NCBI GenBank assembly: GCA_017881905.1
Contig: JADGQI010000073.1
Span: 1 to 40,279 of the forward strand
Direction: 5' to 3'
From: Chloroflexota bacterium
Lineage (GTDB): Bacteria > Chloroflexota > Limnocylindria > Limnocylindrales > CSP1-4
Length of the DNA: 40,279 nucleotides
In this document: positions 30,687 through 39,822 of the stretch, piece after piece
Layout of the letters: each line of letters starts with the position of its first letter
Position numbering within the stretch: position 1 is the first letter of the stretch
The notes under the pieces: model-generated
Told to the model about the DNA's origin: nothing
The model's input: the letters and a program-made list of their open reading frames with translations, nothing else
Database searches by the model: none
Translations under genes and position numbers: made by a program

Positions 30687-31384
30687 TCCAGAACCAGAAC
30701 CCCGCCACGCCGTCCCAGCTCGGGGTCCGACCCGTCACCGCGCTGTCGGTCGGCTTCCTGAGCCAGGCGTTCGCCTGGATGTTCGTCGGCCTGCTGCTGA
30801 CCGCGAGCGTGGCCTGGGTCGTCCAGGGCAGCCCGTCGCTCGTGGCGATGGCCGAGCAGTGGTTCTTCTTGGTGATCATCGCCCAGTTCGCCCTGGTCAT
30901 CGGGATCTCGGCCGGGATCCGCAAGCTCAGCGCCACCGCCGCGCTCGGCCTGTTCCTCGTCTACGCCGCGACGATGGGGGTGACGATGTCGTTCATCTTC
31001 ATCGCCTACGACCTGCCGTCGATCGGCGCCGCGTTCGTCAGCGCCGCGGGGATGTTCGGCGCCGCGGCCCTTTACGGCGCGGTGACCAAGCGATCGCTCG
31101 CGACGATGGGCGGCTACCTGTTCATGGGCATGATCGGGCTGGTGATCGCAATGGTGGCGAACCTGTTCATCCACAGCGACACGCTGGGCTACATCGTGTC
31201 CTTCCTGGGCGTCGGGCTCTTCGTCGGGCTGACCGCCTGGAACGTCCAGAAGATCTCGCGCGGCGACCTCGCCGTGATGACCGGCTCGATGGAGAAGGGC
31301 GCGGTCCTCGGGGCCCTGTCGCTCTACCTCGACTTCATCAACATCTTCCTGTTCATGCTCCGGATCCTCGGCGGCCGCAGCTAG
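30683..31384 (+). CDS. Bax inhibitor-1 (BI-1/YccA) family membrane protein
   Basis: The 233-residue protein has seven hydrophobic segments with typical BI-1 features: FLSQAFAWMFVGLLLTA at the first helix, the YAATMGVTMSFIF region, and the C-terminal LGALSLYLDFINIFLFMLRILGGR. Bacterial members are thought to be pH-sensitive calcium leak channels or regulators of membrane proteolysis. The start is fixed by overlap with the adenosyltransferase gene. Confidence 0.9.
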   Translation: MIQNQNPATPSQLGVRPVTALSVGFLSQAFAWMFVGLLLTASVAWVVQGSPSLVAMAEQWFFLVIIAQFALVIGISAGIRKLSATAALGLFLVYAATMGVTMSFIFIAYDLPSIGAAFVSAAGMFGAAALYGAVTKRSLATMGGYLFMGMIGLVIAMVANLFIHSDTLGYIVSFLGVGLFVGLTAWNVQKISRGDLAVMTGSMEKGAVLGALSLYLDFINIFLFMLRILGGRS

Positions 31385-31406
31385 CGGGTCGTTCGGCGAG
31401 CGGTCC

Positions 31407-32243
31407 ATGGCCGAGGCGCGACTGACCGTCGCGCTGACGTTCGACCACGACGCGATCTCGTCCGAGGTCGATCGCGGCGAGGGGCCGGTCCTCCGCTCGC
31501 GGGGTGAGTTCGGGCCGCGGGTCGGGGCGCCGCGGATCCTGGACCTCCTCCGGCGCGAGTCGATCCCGAGCACGTGGTTCGTCCCGGGCCATACGATCGC
31601 CTCGTTCCCGGACAGCGTCGAAGCGGTCCTCGCGGACGGTCACGAGATCGGCTGCCACGGCTGGGCTCACGAGGACCTCTCCGCACTCGAGCCGGACGCC
31701 GAGCGGGACGTGATGGTCCGCAGCGTCGAGGCCGTCACCCGCATCTCCGGCACCGCGCCGCGGGGGTTCCGAGCTCCGTATTGGGCGTTGTCCGAGCAGA
31801 CGCTCGAGCTCGCCGGCGACCTGGGCATCCGCTATGACTCGAGCCTGATGGCGGACGACGTCCGGCTGCATCGCGTCCGCCGGGGCGACGTCCACGACCG
31901 GGCGCGATCGGCCCTCGGCACGCCCGGATCGCTCGTCGAGGTGCCGATCAGCTGGGCGCTCGACGACTGGCCGCACTTCGAGCCGGGTGGCAAGGGTGTC
32001 GGACCGATGAGTGCGCCCTCGAAGGTCGAGGAGATCTGGCTCGGCGAGCTGCGCTTCGCCTGGGATCGCGAGCCCGGCGGTGTCTTGACGCTCACGATGC
32101 ATCCCGAGGCGATCGGCCGCGGTCATCGGCTGCTGATGCTCGAACGGTTCATCGCCGCCGCCCGATCGCTCGACGGCGTGGCCTTCGATCGGCTCGATCG
32201 GATCGTCGAACGATGGACCGTGGCGAACCCGGAACCCGCCTGA
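31407..32243 (+). CDS. Polysaccharide deacetylase (NodB-homology) family protein
   Basis: The 278-residue protein has the NodB fold motifs: TFDHD (11-15, with the catalytic Asp and metal Asp), HEIGCHGWAHED (78-89, with metal His residues), and GFRAPYW. No signal peptide is visible, so it may act in the cytoplasm. The sequence is closer to the allantoinase/peptidoglycan-deacetylase branch than to secreted chitin deacetylases. Possible substrates are N-acetyl sugars or imides. It follows the BI-1 gene by 22 nt. Confidence 0.85.
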   Translation: MAEARLTVALTFDHDAISSEVDRGEGPVLRSRGEFGPRVGAPRILDLLRRESIPSTWFVPGHTIASFPDSVEAVLADGHEIGCHGWAHEDLSALEPDAERDVMVRSVEAVTRISGTAPRGFRAPYWALSEQTLELAGDLGIRYDSSLMADDVRLHRVRRGDVHDRARSALGTPGSLVEVPISWALDDWPHFEPGGKGVGPMSAPSKVEEIWLGELRFAWDREPGGVLTLTMHPEAIGRGHRLLMLERFIAAARSLDGVAFDRLDRIVERWTVANPEPA

Positions 32244-32294
32244 TCCCGCGGGCGTGCCGCGTCGGACCAGCCATCGTGCCGCGCTCGCGGGGCG

Positions 32295-35200
32295 TCAGCC
32301 GGCGATGCGGCGAGCCGGCGGCTTGGGCTCGGCGGGCGTCGGCCTGAGCGACCGCCCGGACGCCAGGAGCATCGCCAGCCGGTCGGCCGGAAGCGGTCGG
32401 GCGTACAGGTAGCCCTGGCCGCGATCGCACTCCAGCTCGCGCAGCCAGGCCAGCTGTTCGGCCGTCTCGATCCCTTCCGCGACCACATCGATGCCGAGGC
32501 CGTGGGCGAGCGAGATGACCGCCCGGACGATCGGCAGGTTGGCGTCGTCGCCGGTCAGCTCGGCCACGAACGAGCGGTCGATCTTGATCGTGTCGAGGGG
32601 CAGGTGCTTGAGGTACGACAACGACGAGTAGCCGGTCCCGAAGTCGTCGAGGACGAGCTTCACGCCGAGCGTCCGCAGCGCGCGCAACGCCTCGATCCCC
32701 GCCTCGGACTCGTCCATCAGGACCGACTCGGTGATCTCGAGCTCGAGTGACGGCGCGTCGAGCCCGGTCGACGCGAGGATCCCGGCGACCTGGTCGACGA
32801 GGTCGGGCTGGGCGAACTGCTTGGCCGACAGGTTGACGCTCATCAGGATCGGTGGGTCGTGCGGGAAGGACCGCTGCCACTCGAACGCCTGGCGGCAGGC
32901 GGTCTCGAGGACCCAACGTCCGATGTCCTGGATGAGGCCGGTCTCCTCGGCCAGGGGGATGAACGCCAGCGGCGGCACGAGGCCTCGCTCCGGGTGCTGC
33001 CAGCGGACGAGCGCCTCGAGACCGACGATCCGGTCGGTCGCCAGGTCGACCAGCGGCTGGTAGTGGAGAAGGAGCTCATCCCGCTCGATCGCGCGTCGGA
33101 GGTCGTTCTCGAGGTCGAGCCGCTCCGGCGCGGCGGTGTTCATCCCTGGCTTGTACAGGGCGTGCCGGCTGGTCGGGTCCGCCTTCGCCCGGTACAGGGC
33201 GGTCTCCGCGTCGCGCAGGAGGTCGCCGGGATCGGTCGCGCCCGCGCGGCCGAGGACGATGCCCATGCTCGCCCCGACGAACGTGTCGCGGCCGTCGAGG
33301 TCGAACGGCGCGCGCAGCTCGGCTTCGATCCGCTCGGCGACGAGCAGGGCGTCGTCGGGGTCCCGGACCGAGTCGAGCAGGACCGCGAACTCGTCGCCGC
33401 CGAAGCGGGCGACCGTGTCGCCGGGCCGCAGGCACTCGGCCAGGCGCTGGCCGACCCGCTCGAGGAGACGGTCCCCGGCAGCGTGGCCGAGGCTCTCGTT
33501 GATGACCTTGAACCGGTCGAGATCGAGCAGGATGAACCCGATCGGTCCCTCGTCGTCCGGCCGGGTGAAGGACAGGGCGTGGGCCATCCGGTCGAGCAGC
33601 AGCGCCCGGTTCGGCAGCCCGGTCAGCCCGTCGTAGAAGGCCGATCGGCTGAGCTCCGCCTCGAGCCGTCGCCGTTCGCGCAGATCGTGGACGGAGACGA
33701 CGTCAGCGGTCTCGCCGTCCGGGTACGGGATCCGGCGCCAGGCGACCTCGACCGGGAAGACGGTGCCGTCGCTGGCCAGCGCGTTCACTTCGAGGGCGAC
33801 CGCCGACTCCGGGCTGTACTCGCCGGCCCGTACCGCAGCGGCGGTCTCGGGAGCCGCGAAGTCGAGGATCGTCCGGCCGATGCAGTCCGCGGCCTCGTAC
33901 CCGAGCAGTCGACAGAACGCCGCATTCACCTCGAGGATGACGCCGTCGCGGTGGATCGCCAGCGCCTCGGACGTGGCGTCGGACAGGCGCCTGTAGCGCT
34001 CCTCGGAGGCCCGCAACGCGTCCTCGGCCCGTGCTCGCTCGTCGACCTCGTGGCTCGCCCGCTCGTGGAGTCGTGCGTTGTCGAGGGCCAGCGACGCGAG
34101 CTCGGCGAAGCGCTGGAGGACCTCGACCTGCTGCTCGCCGAAGGTCACCCCGGTCGCCCCCGACGCGAGCCCGAGGACACCCATGACCGTCCCGTCCGAG
34201 ATGAGCGGGATCCCGACGGCGGCACCGATCGTGCCGACGGTGACGACCGGGTCGCGGACGGCCAGGCGGTCGTAGTCGTCGACGACGAACGGACGCGTCG
34301 TCGCCCAGACGGTGCCGGCGACGCCCACCCCGCGACCGACCCGGTAGTCGACGTAGTCCGCGTACAGGCCGGTGCCGACCCGCATGACCAGCTGATCGGC
34401 GACCGGGTCGACCAGGTAGACGAACCCGTGCGGCGTGCCGACCAGATCGGCGGCCCGCCGGACGATCGTGGCGAGCAGCTCCGTCGCGTCGAGCCGGTCC
34501 ATCAGCGCGACGGCGGTCTCATTAAGCGCGGCGAGATACGCATCGCCCGGGACCCCGGTGGTCCGGCCGACATCAGGGTGGGTCGGCTTGACCCGGTAGA
34601 GCTCCGCGTCGGCGGCTCGGACGAGCGCGTCCTTCGCTCGGCCATCAGCGGGGAAGGTCGCGATCCCGACGCTGATCGTGACGACCGGTCCCCTCCCGGC
34701 GGTCTCCTTCTCGGCCGCCTCGGCGACCGCGACCCGGATCCGGTCCGCGATACCCTCGGCGCGCTGACGTCCGAGGCCCGGGAGCAGGACCGCGAACTCG
34801 TCCCCTCCGTAGCGGTACGCACGGTCCTCGTCCCGGACGGCACCGACGATCGCGCCCCCGATCGTCTGCAGGAGTGAGTCGCCGGCCGGGTGGCCGAGCG
34901 TGTCGTTGAACGCCTTGAACCCGTCCAGGTCCATCATCAGGACGGCGAACCCGGAGCCGTCGCCGGTGGCTACGGCCTCGCCCAGCTCCCGCTGGAACGC
35001 CCCGTGATTGCGCAGCCCGGTCAGCGAGTCGAGCTCGGCTCGGACCGCGACCGCTCGGTGGGCCTCGGCGTTCTGGAGCGCGATCGATGCCTGGCCCGCG
35101 AACAGCTTCGTCAGCTCGAATTCGTTCTCGTCGAAGTGCGACTCCTCAGCGCCCATCCGACCGATATTGAGCGTGCCGATCACCTCGCCCTGCACGCCCA

Positions 35201-36689
35201 GCGGCACGACGATCATCGACTCGGGCTCCTCCGGCGTCCCCGGGATCTGGATCGAGCGGTGGTCGAGATGGGCATCGTTGGCGAGGACGGCTTCGTTCCG
35301 TTCGATGACCCAGCCGGTCAGCCCGACCCCGAGCGGGCCGACGTAGTCCATGATCACGTCGGCGAAGCGGTCCCGGGCGACGACCGGGCGGCGGACCGCG
35401 GCCTCCTTGTCGACGCGGTAGATGGTCAGCGAGTCGTAGGCGACGACCGCCTTGAGCGAGTCGGCGATCATCTCGAGGACGGCCTGCGGATCGAGGGTCG
35501 ACAGCAGCGTCTCGTTGACCTCGAGGAGTCGGCGCTGGCTGGCGAGCTGATGCTCGAGCTCGTCCTGCTGGCGGCGGACCCGCTCGGCGATGTCCGCGTT
35601 GATGAACGCCTGGGCCGCGTGGCCCGCGAAGATCGACAGGGTGGCTTCGTGGTCCGCCGTGAACCGGTTGCGACCGAGCTTGGCCAGGACGATGACCCCC
35701 TCGACGCGATCGTCGTAGAGCATGGGGACGAGGAGCATCGATTCGGGCCCGTCGGTGGGGCCGATCAGGATGCGTCGGTCGTCCAGCTCCGCATCGCCGA
35801 TGACGAGCGATTCGCCGCGTTCCGCGACCCAGCCGGTCAGACCCTGCCCGACCTTGCAACGGAGCACATCGACGCTCGGGGATTCGACGCCCATGAAGAC
35901 GCCGGTGAAGGCGATCGGCTCGCACAGCCCCGCGGCATGGTCGACGCGGTAGACGCGGATGTTGTCGTAGTCGATGAGGCTCCGGGCCTCGGCCACGATC
36001 GCCTCGGCGATCCCACGGACGTCCTGGATCCGGTTGAGTCGGGCGCTGAGGTCCTGGATGGCGCGCAGTCGGGCCGCAAGGTCGAGGGTCGCCTCGTGCA
36101 GCCGGGTGTTCTCGATCGCGGCCGCCATCTGGTTGCCGAACGCGGCCGCGAGCTCGAGCTCCTCCGCCGGCCACTCGCGACGGGTCTCGTGGTAGAGGAC
36201 CAGCAGCCCGAGCATCCGCTCCTGGAACACGATCGGGACGAAGCACACCGTCTCGATCCCGTCGCCGGCGTAGGCCGCGCGCATCTCCGGGGTCGCCGCG
36301 TGCTGCGCGGCGCCCTGCAGCACACGCAGCTCGTGGTCGCGCGCGACCTGGACGCCGTTGGCCGGCGAATCGATGGTGAGGTGGCCGACGGCCTCGCGCA
36401 ACCCCGGGCTGATGCCGCGATGGGCGGCCAGTCGGAACGGGTGCTGGGCGCCGTCGTCGATGAGCCACAGGGCCGCTCGCTCCACGGAGAAGAGCGCGAT
36501 GGTGAACGCGATCACGTCGTCGAACAGCGTCGCGAGGTCCGTCCGCCCGGAGACCGCCGCCGCGATCCGCCGGAGGGCCACGTCCCGCGTCACGTCGACC
36601 GGCGGAGGACCGTTGGCGGCCTCCTCGAGCGCGCGCTTCCGCTTGCCCCGGGCGCTGCGGTCGCGATCGCGTCGATAGGTGACGGCCAC
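32295..36689 (-). CDS. Multidomain GAF-GAF-GAF-GGDEF-GAF-PAS-GGDEF-EAL signalling protein
   Basis: The 1464-residue, apparently soluble protein turns sensory inputs into cyclic-di-GMP levels. Order: GAF (about 40-195), GAF (215-365), GAF (390-540), GGDEF (553-705; GGDEF at 628-632), GAF (725-875), PAS (895-1010), GGDEF (1017-1175; GGDEF at 1097-1101) and a C-terminal EAL. Both cyclase domains keep the active motif and an upstream RxxD inhibition site (Arg619-Asp622, Arg1088-Asp1091). The EAL has [34 protein letters not shown] and EGIET, so phosphodiesterase activity is expected. Short helical linkers join the domains and no transmembrane helix is evident. The start is a GTG. Confidence 0.92.
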   Translation of the reverse strand: MAVTYRRDRDRSARGKRKRALEEAANGPPPVDVTRDVALRRIAAAVSGRTDLATLFDDVIAFTIALFSVERAALWLIDDGAQHPFRLAAHRGISPGLREAVGHLTIDSPANGVQVARDHELRVLQGAAQHAATPEMRAAYAGDGIETVCFVPIVFQERMLGLLVLYHETRREWPAEELELAAAFGNQMAAAIENTRLHEATLDLAARLRAIQDLSARLNRIQDVRGIAEAIVAEARSLIDYDNIRVYRVDHAAGLCEPIAFTGVFMGVESPSVDVLRCKVGQGLTGWVAERGESLVIGDAELDDRRILIGPTDGPESMLLVPMLYDDRVEGVIVLAKLGRNRFTADHEATLSIFAGHAAQAFINADIAERVRRQQDELEHQLASQRRLLEVNETLLSTLDPQAVLEMIADSLKAVVAYDSLTIYRVDKEAAVRRPVVARDRFADVIMDYVGPLGVGLTGWVIERNEAVLANDAHLDHRSIQIPGTPEEPESMIVVPLGVQGEVIGTLNIGRMGAEESHFDENEFELTKLFAGQASIALQNAEAHRAVAVRAELDSLTGLRNHGAFQRELGEAVATGDGSGFAVLMMDLDGFKAFNDTLGHPAGDSLLQTIGGAIVGAVRDEDRAYRYGGDEFAVLLPGLGRQRAEGIADRIRVAVAEAAEKETAGRGPVVTISVGIATFPADGRAKDALVRAADAELYRVKPTHPDVGRTTGVPGDAYLAALNETAVALMDRLDATELLATIVRRAADLVGTPHGFVYLVDPVADQLVMRVGTGLYADYVDYRVGRGVGVAGTVWATTRPFVVDDYDRLAVRDPVVTVGTIGAAVGIPLISDGTVMGVLGLASGATGVTFGEQQVEVLQRFAELASLALDNARLHERASHEVDERARAEDALRASEERYRRLSDATSEALAIHRDGVILEVNAAFCRLLGYEAADCIGRTILDFAAPETAAAVRAGEYSPESAVALEVNALASDGTVFPVEVAWRRIPYPDGETADVVSVHDLRERRRLEAELSRSAFYDGLTGLPNRALLLDRMAHALSFTRPDDEGPIGFILLDLDRFKVINESLGHAAGDRLLERVGQRLAECLRPGDTVARFGGDEFAVLLDSVRDPDDALLVAERIEAELRAPFDLDGRDTFVGASMGIVLGRAGATDPGDLLRDAETALYRAKADPTSRHALYKPGMNTAAPERLDLENDLRRAIERDELLLHYQPLVDLATDRIVGLEALVRWQHPERGLVPPLAFIPLAEETGLIQDIGRWVLETACRQAFEWQRSFPHDPPILMSVNLSAKQFAQPDLVDQVAGILASTGLDAPSLELEITESVLMDESEAGIEALRALRTLGVKLVLDDFGTGYSSLSYLKHLPLDTIKIDRSFVAELTGDDANLPIVRAVISLAHGLGIDVVAEGIETAEQLAWLRELECDRGQGYLYARPLPADRLAMLLASGRSLRPTPAEPKPPARRIAG

Positions 36690-36741
36690 CTGCTGGGAGA
36701 GACCTCCATCGGCTCGAGATTCCGGGGCGCGTGACGGCGCA

Positions 36742-36766
36742 ACGCCCGGCGTCGAGCGCCGGGTGT
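36742..36766 (-). terminator. Hairpin after the molybdoenzyme gene
   Basis: CCCGGCG (36745-36751) and CGCCGGG (36757-36763) form a perfect 7-bp stem around TCGAG, extendable to 10 bp with one wobble pair. It lies about 90 nt past the molybdoenzyme stop and before the signalling gene. No U-tract follows. Confidence 0.45.
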
Positions 36767-36852
36767 CGCAGCCCCGACCGTACGTCGCGGGCGGACCCGT
36801 TCGCGATGGCCCGACAGTCCTAGTCCGAACGCCGGAGGCGGCCGGCGCCCGA

Positions 36853-38562
36853 TCAGCCGACGCGGACGCCGATGGTGTGATATCCGCGAGCCCCGTCGGG
36901 CGCCGGCGGCGACGACTCCTCGGTCTGGACCTGTCCGGTCCCGTCGGTCGCCCGGACCTGGATGCGGTGCTCGCCGGCCGGGGCGTCCCAGGCGAGCTTC
37001 CACTGGACCCAGGTGGCGCTCGAGATCTCGCTCGACATCACGCACGGCTGCCAGGCCCCATCGTCGATCCGCACTTCGACCTTCGACACGCCGCGATCGG
37101 GCGCCCAGGCCACCCCGGCGACGGCCACCGGCCCGGCCTTGACGTTCGCCCCGGACGACGGGACATCGATCCGCGACTGGGTCAGGATCGGGGCCTCCTT
37201 GGACCAGCCGAGTGGCACCCAATAGGCGTCGAACGCCTCGAGGGTGGTCAGCTCGATCTCGGCCAGCCATTTCGTGGCCGACACGTAGCCGTACAGTCCG
37301 GGGACGATCAAACGGGCGGGGTAGCCGTGCTGGACCGGGAGCGGCTCGCCGTTCATCCCGACCGCGATCATCGGCTGGCGGGATGGGTCCATCGCCCAGG
37401 CGGTCGGGAACCCGACCGTGAAGCCGTCGACCGACCGGCCGACGATCTGGGTCGCCTCGGGCCTGACGCCGGCCATCGCCAGGATCTCCCGGAGGTGGAC
37501 GCCACGCCACAGGGCGTTGCCGACGAGATTCCCGCCGACCTCGTTGGAGACACAGGCGATCGTCACGTACTGCTCGAAGATCGGCTTCGCGGTGAGCTGC
37601 GCATAGGTCAGGCTGACTGGCGTATCGACCATCCCGGTGACCTTGACCGTCCAGGTCGCGACGTCGACGCGAGGGACGATGAGCGCCGTGTCGATCCGAT
37701 AGAAATCGTCGTTGGGGACGACGATCGGGGTGATCCCGGGCACCGCCAGCGAGGTGTCGGGTGCGAGCGGGGCCGGCGTCAGCGATGCGCTCGGCAGCAC
37801 GACGGTCGTCGGCTCCTGCGAGTGAGCGCCCTGGAGCAGCGTCCGACCGATGAACCCCACGGCGATCGATCCGACCGCCAATCCGCCCGAGGCCAGGAGG
37901 AATCGACGCCGATCCCAGTCGGGCATCGAGACGGGGCCGGACCTCGCCCGGGTCGGGCCGCGTCTCGACCCGCGGCCCGCCGTGCCGGCCGAGCCGGCCT
38001 CCGTCAGAGGAGTCGTCGCAGGGCTCGGTCCGGCGGCGAGACCGACCAGCAGTCGCAGGGCCGTGAGACCGGCTCCGACGGCGAGCACCACGGTCACGAC
38101 CGACAGGGCCGGCGACGCGGTGCCCATCCTCAGCGCCGAGAAGAGCGCGACGATCCCGAACGCGCCGAAGATCACGGCCGCGGTCGTGAACCGGGTTCGG
38201 GCCAGCAGCCCGAGCAGGCCGCCGGCGACGAGGGCCACGACGAGGATGAGGACGTTGAGGAACAGCTTGTCGTTCGTCCCGAACAGGGACACGACGATGT
38301 CCTTGGCGCCGGGCGGCTGCTGATCGATGACGAGGGTCCCGATCGCCACCACGAGCGACGGCGCTCCCGCGACGAGCCCGGCGACGATCTCTCCGACGGC
38401 GATCGCGACCATGACTGCCACGACGCCGGCGACGAAGAACGCCCACCTTCCGGCCGAGCCGGCCCGAGCCGTCTCGCGGACCGGACCGGCGGGAGGTCCT
38501 CCGGGAGGTTCATCGGCTGGTCCGGCTCCGTCCCCTGGATGCCAGACCGGGTCGTCGTTCAC
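36853..38562 (-). CDS. Membrane-anchored sulfite-oxidase-fold molybdopterin oxidoreductase
   Basis: The 569-residue protein begins with about 180 residues of four or five membrane helices, then a basic linker, then [11 protein letters not shown] (217-227), a Tat-like twin-arginine followed by a hydrophobic stretch, here internal. The external part is a sulfite oxidase-like domain: Cys337 in [11 protein letters not shown] is the molybdenum ligand, [14 protein letters not shown] is typical of the family, and a C-terminal Mo-co dimerisation domain ([23 protein letters not shown]) follows. The substrate could be sulfite or an oxidised organic sulfur/nitrogen compound. No cytochrome partner is adjacent. 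The start is GTG; a TTTGAT box sits six bases before it. Confidence 0.87.
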   Translation of the reverse strand: MNDDPVWHPGDGAGPADEPPGGPPAGPVRETARAGSAGRWAFFVAGVVAVMVAIAVGEIVAGLVAGAPSLVVAIGTLVIDQQPPGAKDIVVSLFGTNDKLFLNVLILVVALVAGGLLGLLARTRFTTAAVIFGAFGIVALFSALRMGTASPALSVVTVVLAVGAGLTALRLLVGLAAGPSPATTPLTEAGSAGTAGRGSRRGPTRARSGPVSMPDWDRRRFLLASGGLAVGSIAVGFIGRTLLQGAHSQEPTTVVLPSASLTPAPLAPDTSLAVPGITPIVVPNDDFYRIDTALIVPRVDVATWTVKVTGMVDTPVSLTYAQLTAKPIFEQYVTIACVSNEVGGNLVGNALWRGVHLREILAMAGVRPEATQIVGRSVDGFTVGFPTAWAMDPSRQPMIAVGMNGEPLPVQHGYPARLIVPGLYGYVSATKWLAEIELTTLEAFDAYWVPLGWSKEAPILTQSRIDVPSSGANVKAGPVAVAGVAWAPDRGVSKVEVRIDDGAWQPCVMSSEISSATWVQWKLAWDAPAGEHRIQVRATDGTGQVQTEESSPPAPDGARGYHTIGVRVG

Positions 38563-38632
38563 GGCCGCATCAAACCACGACTCCGCGACAACCGTGTGTC
38601 AAGGCGGTCCGGGGCACCGGGGGTTCGTCGCC

Positions 38633-38638
38633 TACGAT
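38633..38638 (+). promoter_or_regulatory. -10 box TACGAT, leaderless start
   Basis: TACGAT ends six bases before the ATG at 38645. The GTG at 38642 directly before it is an alternative start. Confidence 0.55.
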
Positions 38639-38644
38639 GTCGTG

Positions 38645-39172
38645 ATGGAACATGCCGACCATGTCCGCCTGATCCGCGACGGTGTCGTCGGCGGGGGTCC
38701 GGCCTGGGCGGACCTCGGTTCGGGGAGGGGTGCGTTCACCCTCGCGCTGGCCGACATCCTCGGACCGTCCGGCAGCATCGTGTCGGTCGACCGCGACGCC
38801 GGCGCTCTCCGCGAACAGGCGGGGGAGTTGCATCGACGGTTCCCGGTGGTGACCGTGGACCAGCGCGTCGCCGACTTCTCCGCGCCGCTCGACCTCGGTC
38901 CGCTGGACGGCATCGTGATGGCGAACTCGCTCCATTTCGTCCGTGACAAGACCTCGGTCCTCGCCGGGGTGCGGGCGGCGCTGCGCGACGACGGCCGGCT
39001 CGTCCTGGTCGAGTACGACGCCGATCGGGGCAACCACTGGGTCCCGTTCCCGATGACCTTCGACACCTGGTGTCGCACGGCCGAGGCTGCGGGGTTCCGG
39101 GACACCCGGCGCCTGGCCTCGGTCCCGAGCCGGTTCCTCGGATCGATCTACTCGGCGGTCAGCGTCCGGTGA
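38645..39172 (+). CDS. Class I SAM-dependent methyltransferase
   Basis: The 175-residue protein has SAM-binding motif I WADLGSGRGAFTLALAD (21-37), motif II VDRDAGAL and the later DGIVMANSLHFV and LVLVEYD. It is a minimal class I methyltransferase of the UbiE/Methyltransf_11 type, without a substrate-specific domain. The target (small molecule or lipid) is unknown. The start follows a TACGAT box six bases upstream; the frame open to 38327 crosses the divergent gene and is rejected. Confidence 0.82.
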   Translation: MEHADHVRLIRDGVVGGGPAWADLGSGRGAFTLALADILGPSGSIVSVDRDAGALREQAGELHRRFPVVTVDQRVADFSAPLDLGPLDGIVMANSLHFVRDKTSVLAGVRAALRDDGRLVLVEYDADRGNHWVPFPMTFDTWCRTAEAAGFRDTRRLASVPSRFLGSIYSAVSVR

Positions 39173-39214
39173 CGACGACATCCTGCTTCGTTGACGCTCG
39201 AGGCTGTCGGCGCG

Positions 39215-39220
39215 TAGACT
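39215..39220 (+). promoter_or_regulatory. -10 box TAGACT of the sufR/suf operon
   Basis: TAGACT directly abuts the palindromic site at 39221, so a bound regulator would cover the transcription start. Confidence 0.5.
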
Positions 39221-39245
39221 AATCCCGACGGAATCACTCGGAATT
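39221..39245. promoter_or_regulatory. 25-bp palindromic operator of the SufR-like gene
   Basis: AATCCCGA (39221-39228), nine bases, then TCGGAATT (39238-39245). The left arm and spacing are identical to the site at 21026-21050, and the right arm differs by one base. Its position right after the -10 box fits autoregulation by the Rrf2 protein encoded 50 nt downstream. Confidence 0.65.
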
Positions 39246-39295
39246 CGAGGCCCCGACCCCTGAGCACCCGGACCCAGTTCCATGGCAGCGGCGCC

Positions 39296-39781
39296 GTGTC
39301 CTTCTCGACGAAGGGCGAATACGGCGTGCGCCTGATGGTCCAGCTCGGACGTCACTACGGTGCAGGTCCGGCCAGCCTGGCCGAGATCGCGACGGAGGAG
39401 GCCCTGCCGCGGCCGTACCTCGAGCAGCTCGTGATGAGCCTGCGGGATGCCGGACTCGTCGTCTCGACGCGCGGCGCCCACGGCGGTTACGAGCTCGCGC
39501 GGGCCCCCGAGGAGATCCGGATGGCCGACATCCTGCGTGCCCTCGAGGGACCGATCGCCCCGATGATCTGTGCCAGCGAGGATGAGGCGCCCGACCATCA
39601 GCACGCCTGCGACCGGACCGCCCGCTGCTCGGTCAACCTCCTCTGGGTTCGCATCCGCGATGCGATCAGCGGCACCCTCGAGGGGATGACCCTCGCCGAC
39701 CTCGTTCCGCAACGGACCAGCCTGGTGGAGCCGCAGCCCGCCGCGCGGACCGCCACCACCCCCGAACCGCTCGGCGTCTGA
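39296..39781 (+). CDS. Rrf2-family regulator, SufR-like
   Basis: The 161-residue protein starts with the Rrf2 signature FSTKGEYGVRLMVQLG, followed by the winged helix (LAEIATEEALPRPYLEQLV, TRGAHGGYELAR). Three cysteines, Cys92, Cys105 and Cys111 (CX12CX5C), can hold a Fe-S cluster. It lies directly before sufC, so it probably senses Fe-S status and represses the suf operon, as Rrf2-type suf regulators do in other phyla. A palindrome precedes it and fits self-regulation. The GTG start is fixed by the conserved N-terminus; no strong ribosome site is seen. Confidence 0.88.
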   Translation: MSFSTKGEYGVRLMVQLGRHYGAGPASLAEIATEEALPRPYLEQLVMSLRDAGLVVSTRGAHGGYELARAPEEIRMADILRALEGPIAPMICASEDEAPDHQHACDRTARCSVNLLWVRIRDAISGTLEGMTLADLVPQRTSLVEPQPAARTATTPEPLGV

Positions 39782-39822
39782 ACGACGTCGCCCCGGACCA
39801 GCGACCAGGAGCCCGACCACCC

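Noticed and set aside
38563-38620. TTGACA on the minus strand as a -35 element of the molybdoenzyme gene
   Set aside because: The distance to the TTTGAT box is about 22 bp, too long for a standard promoter pair.
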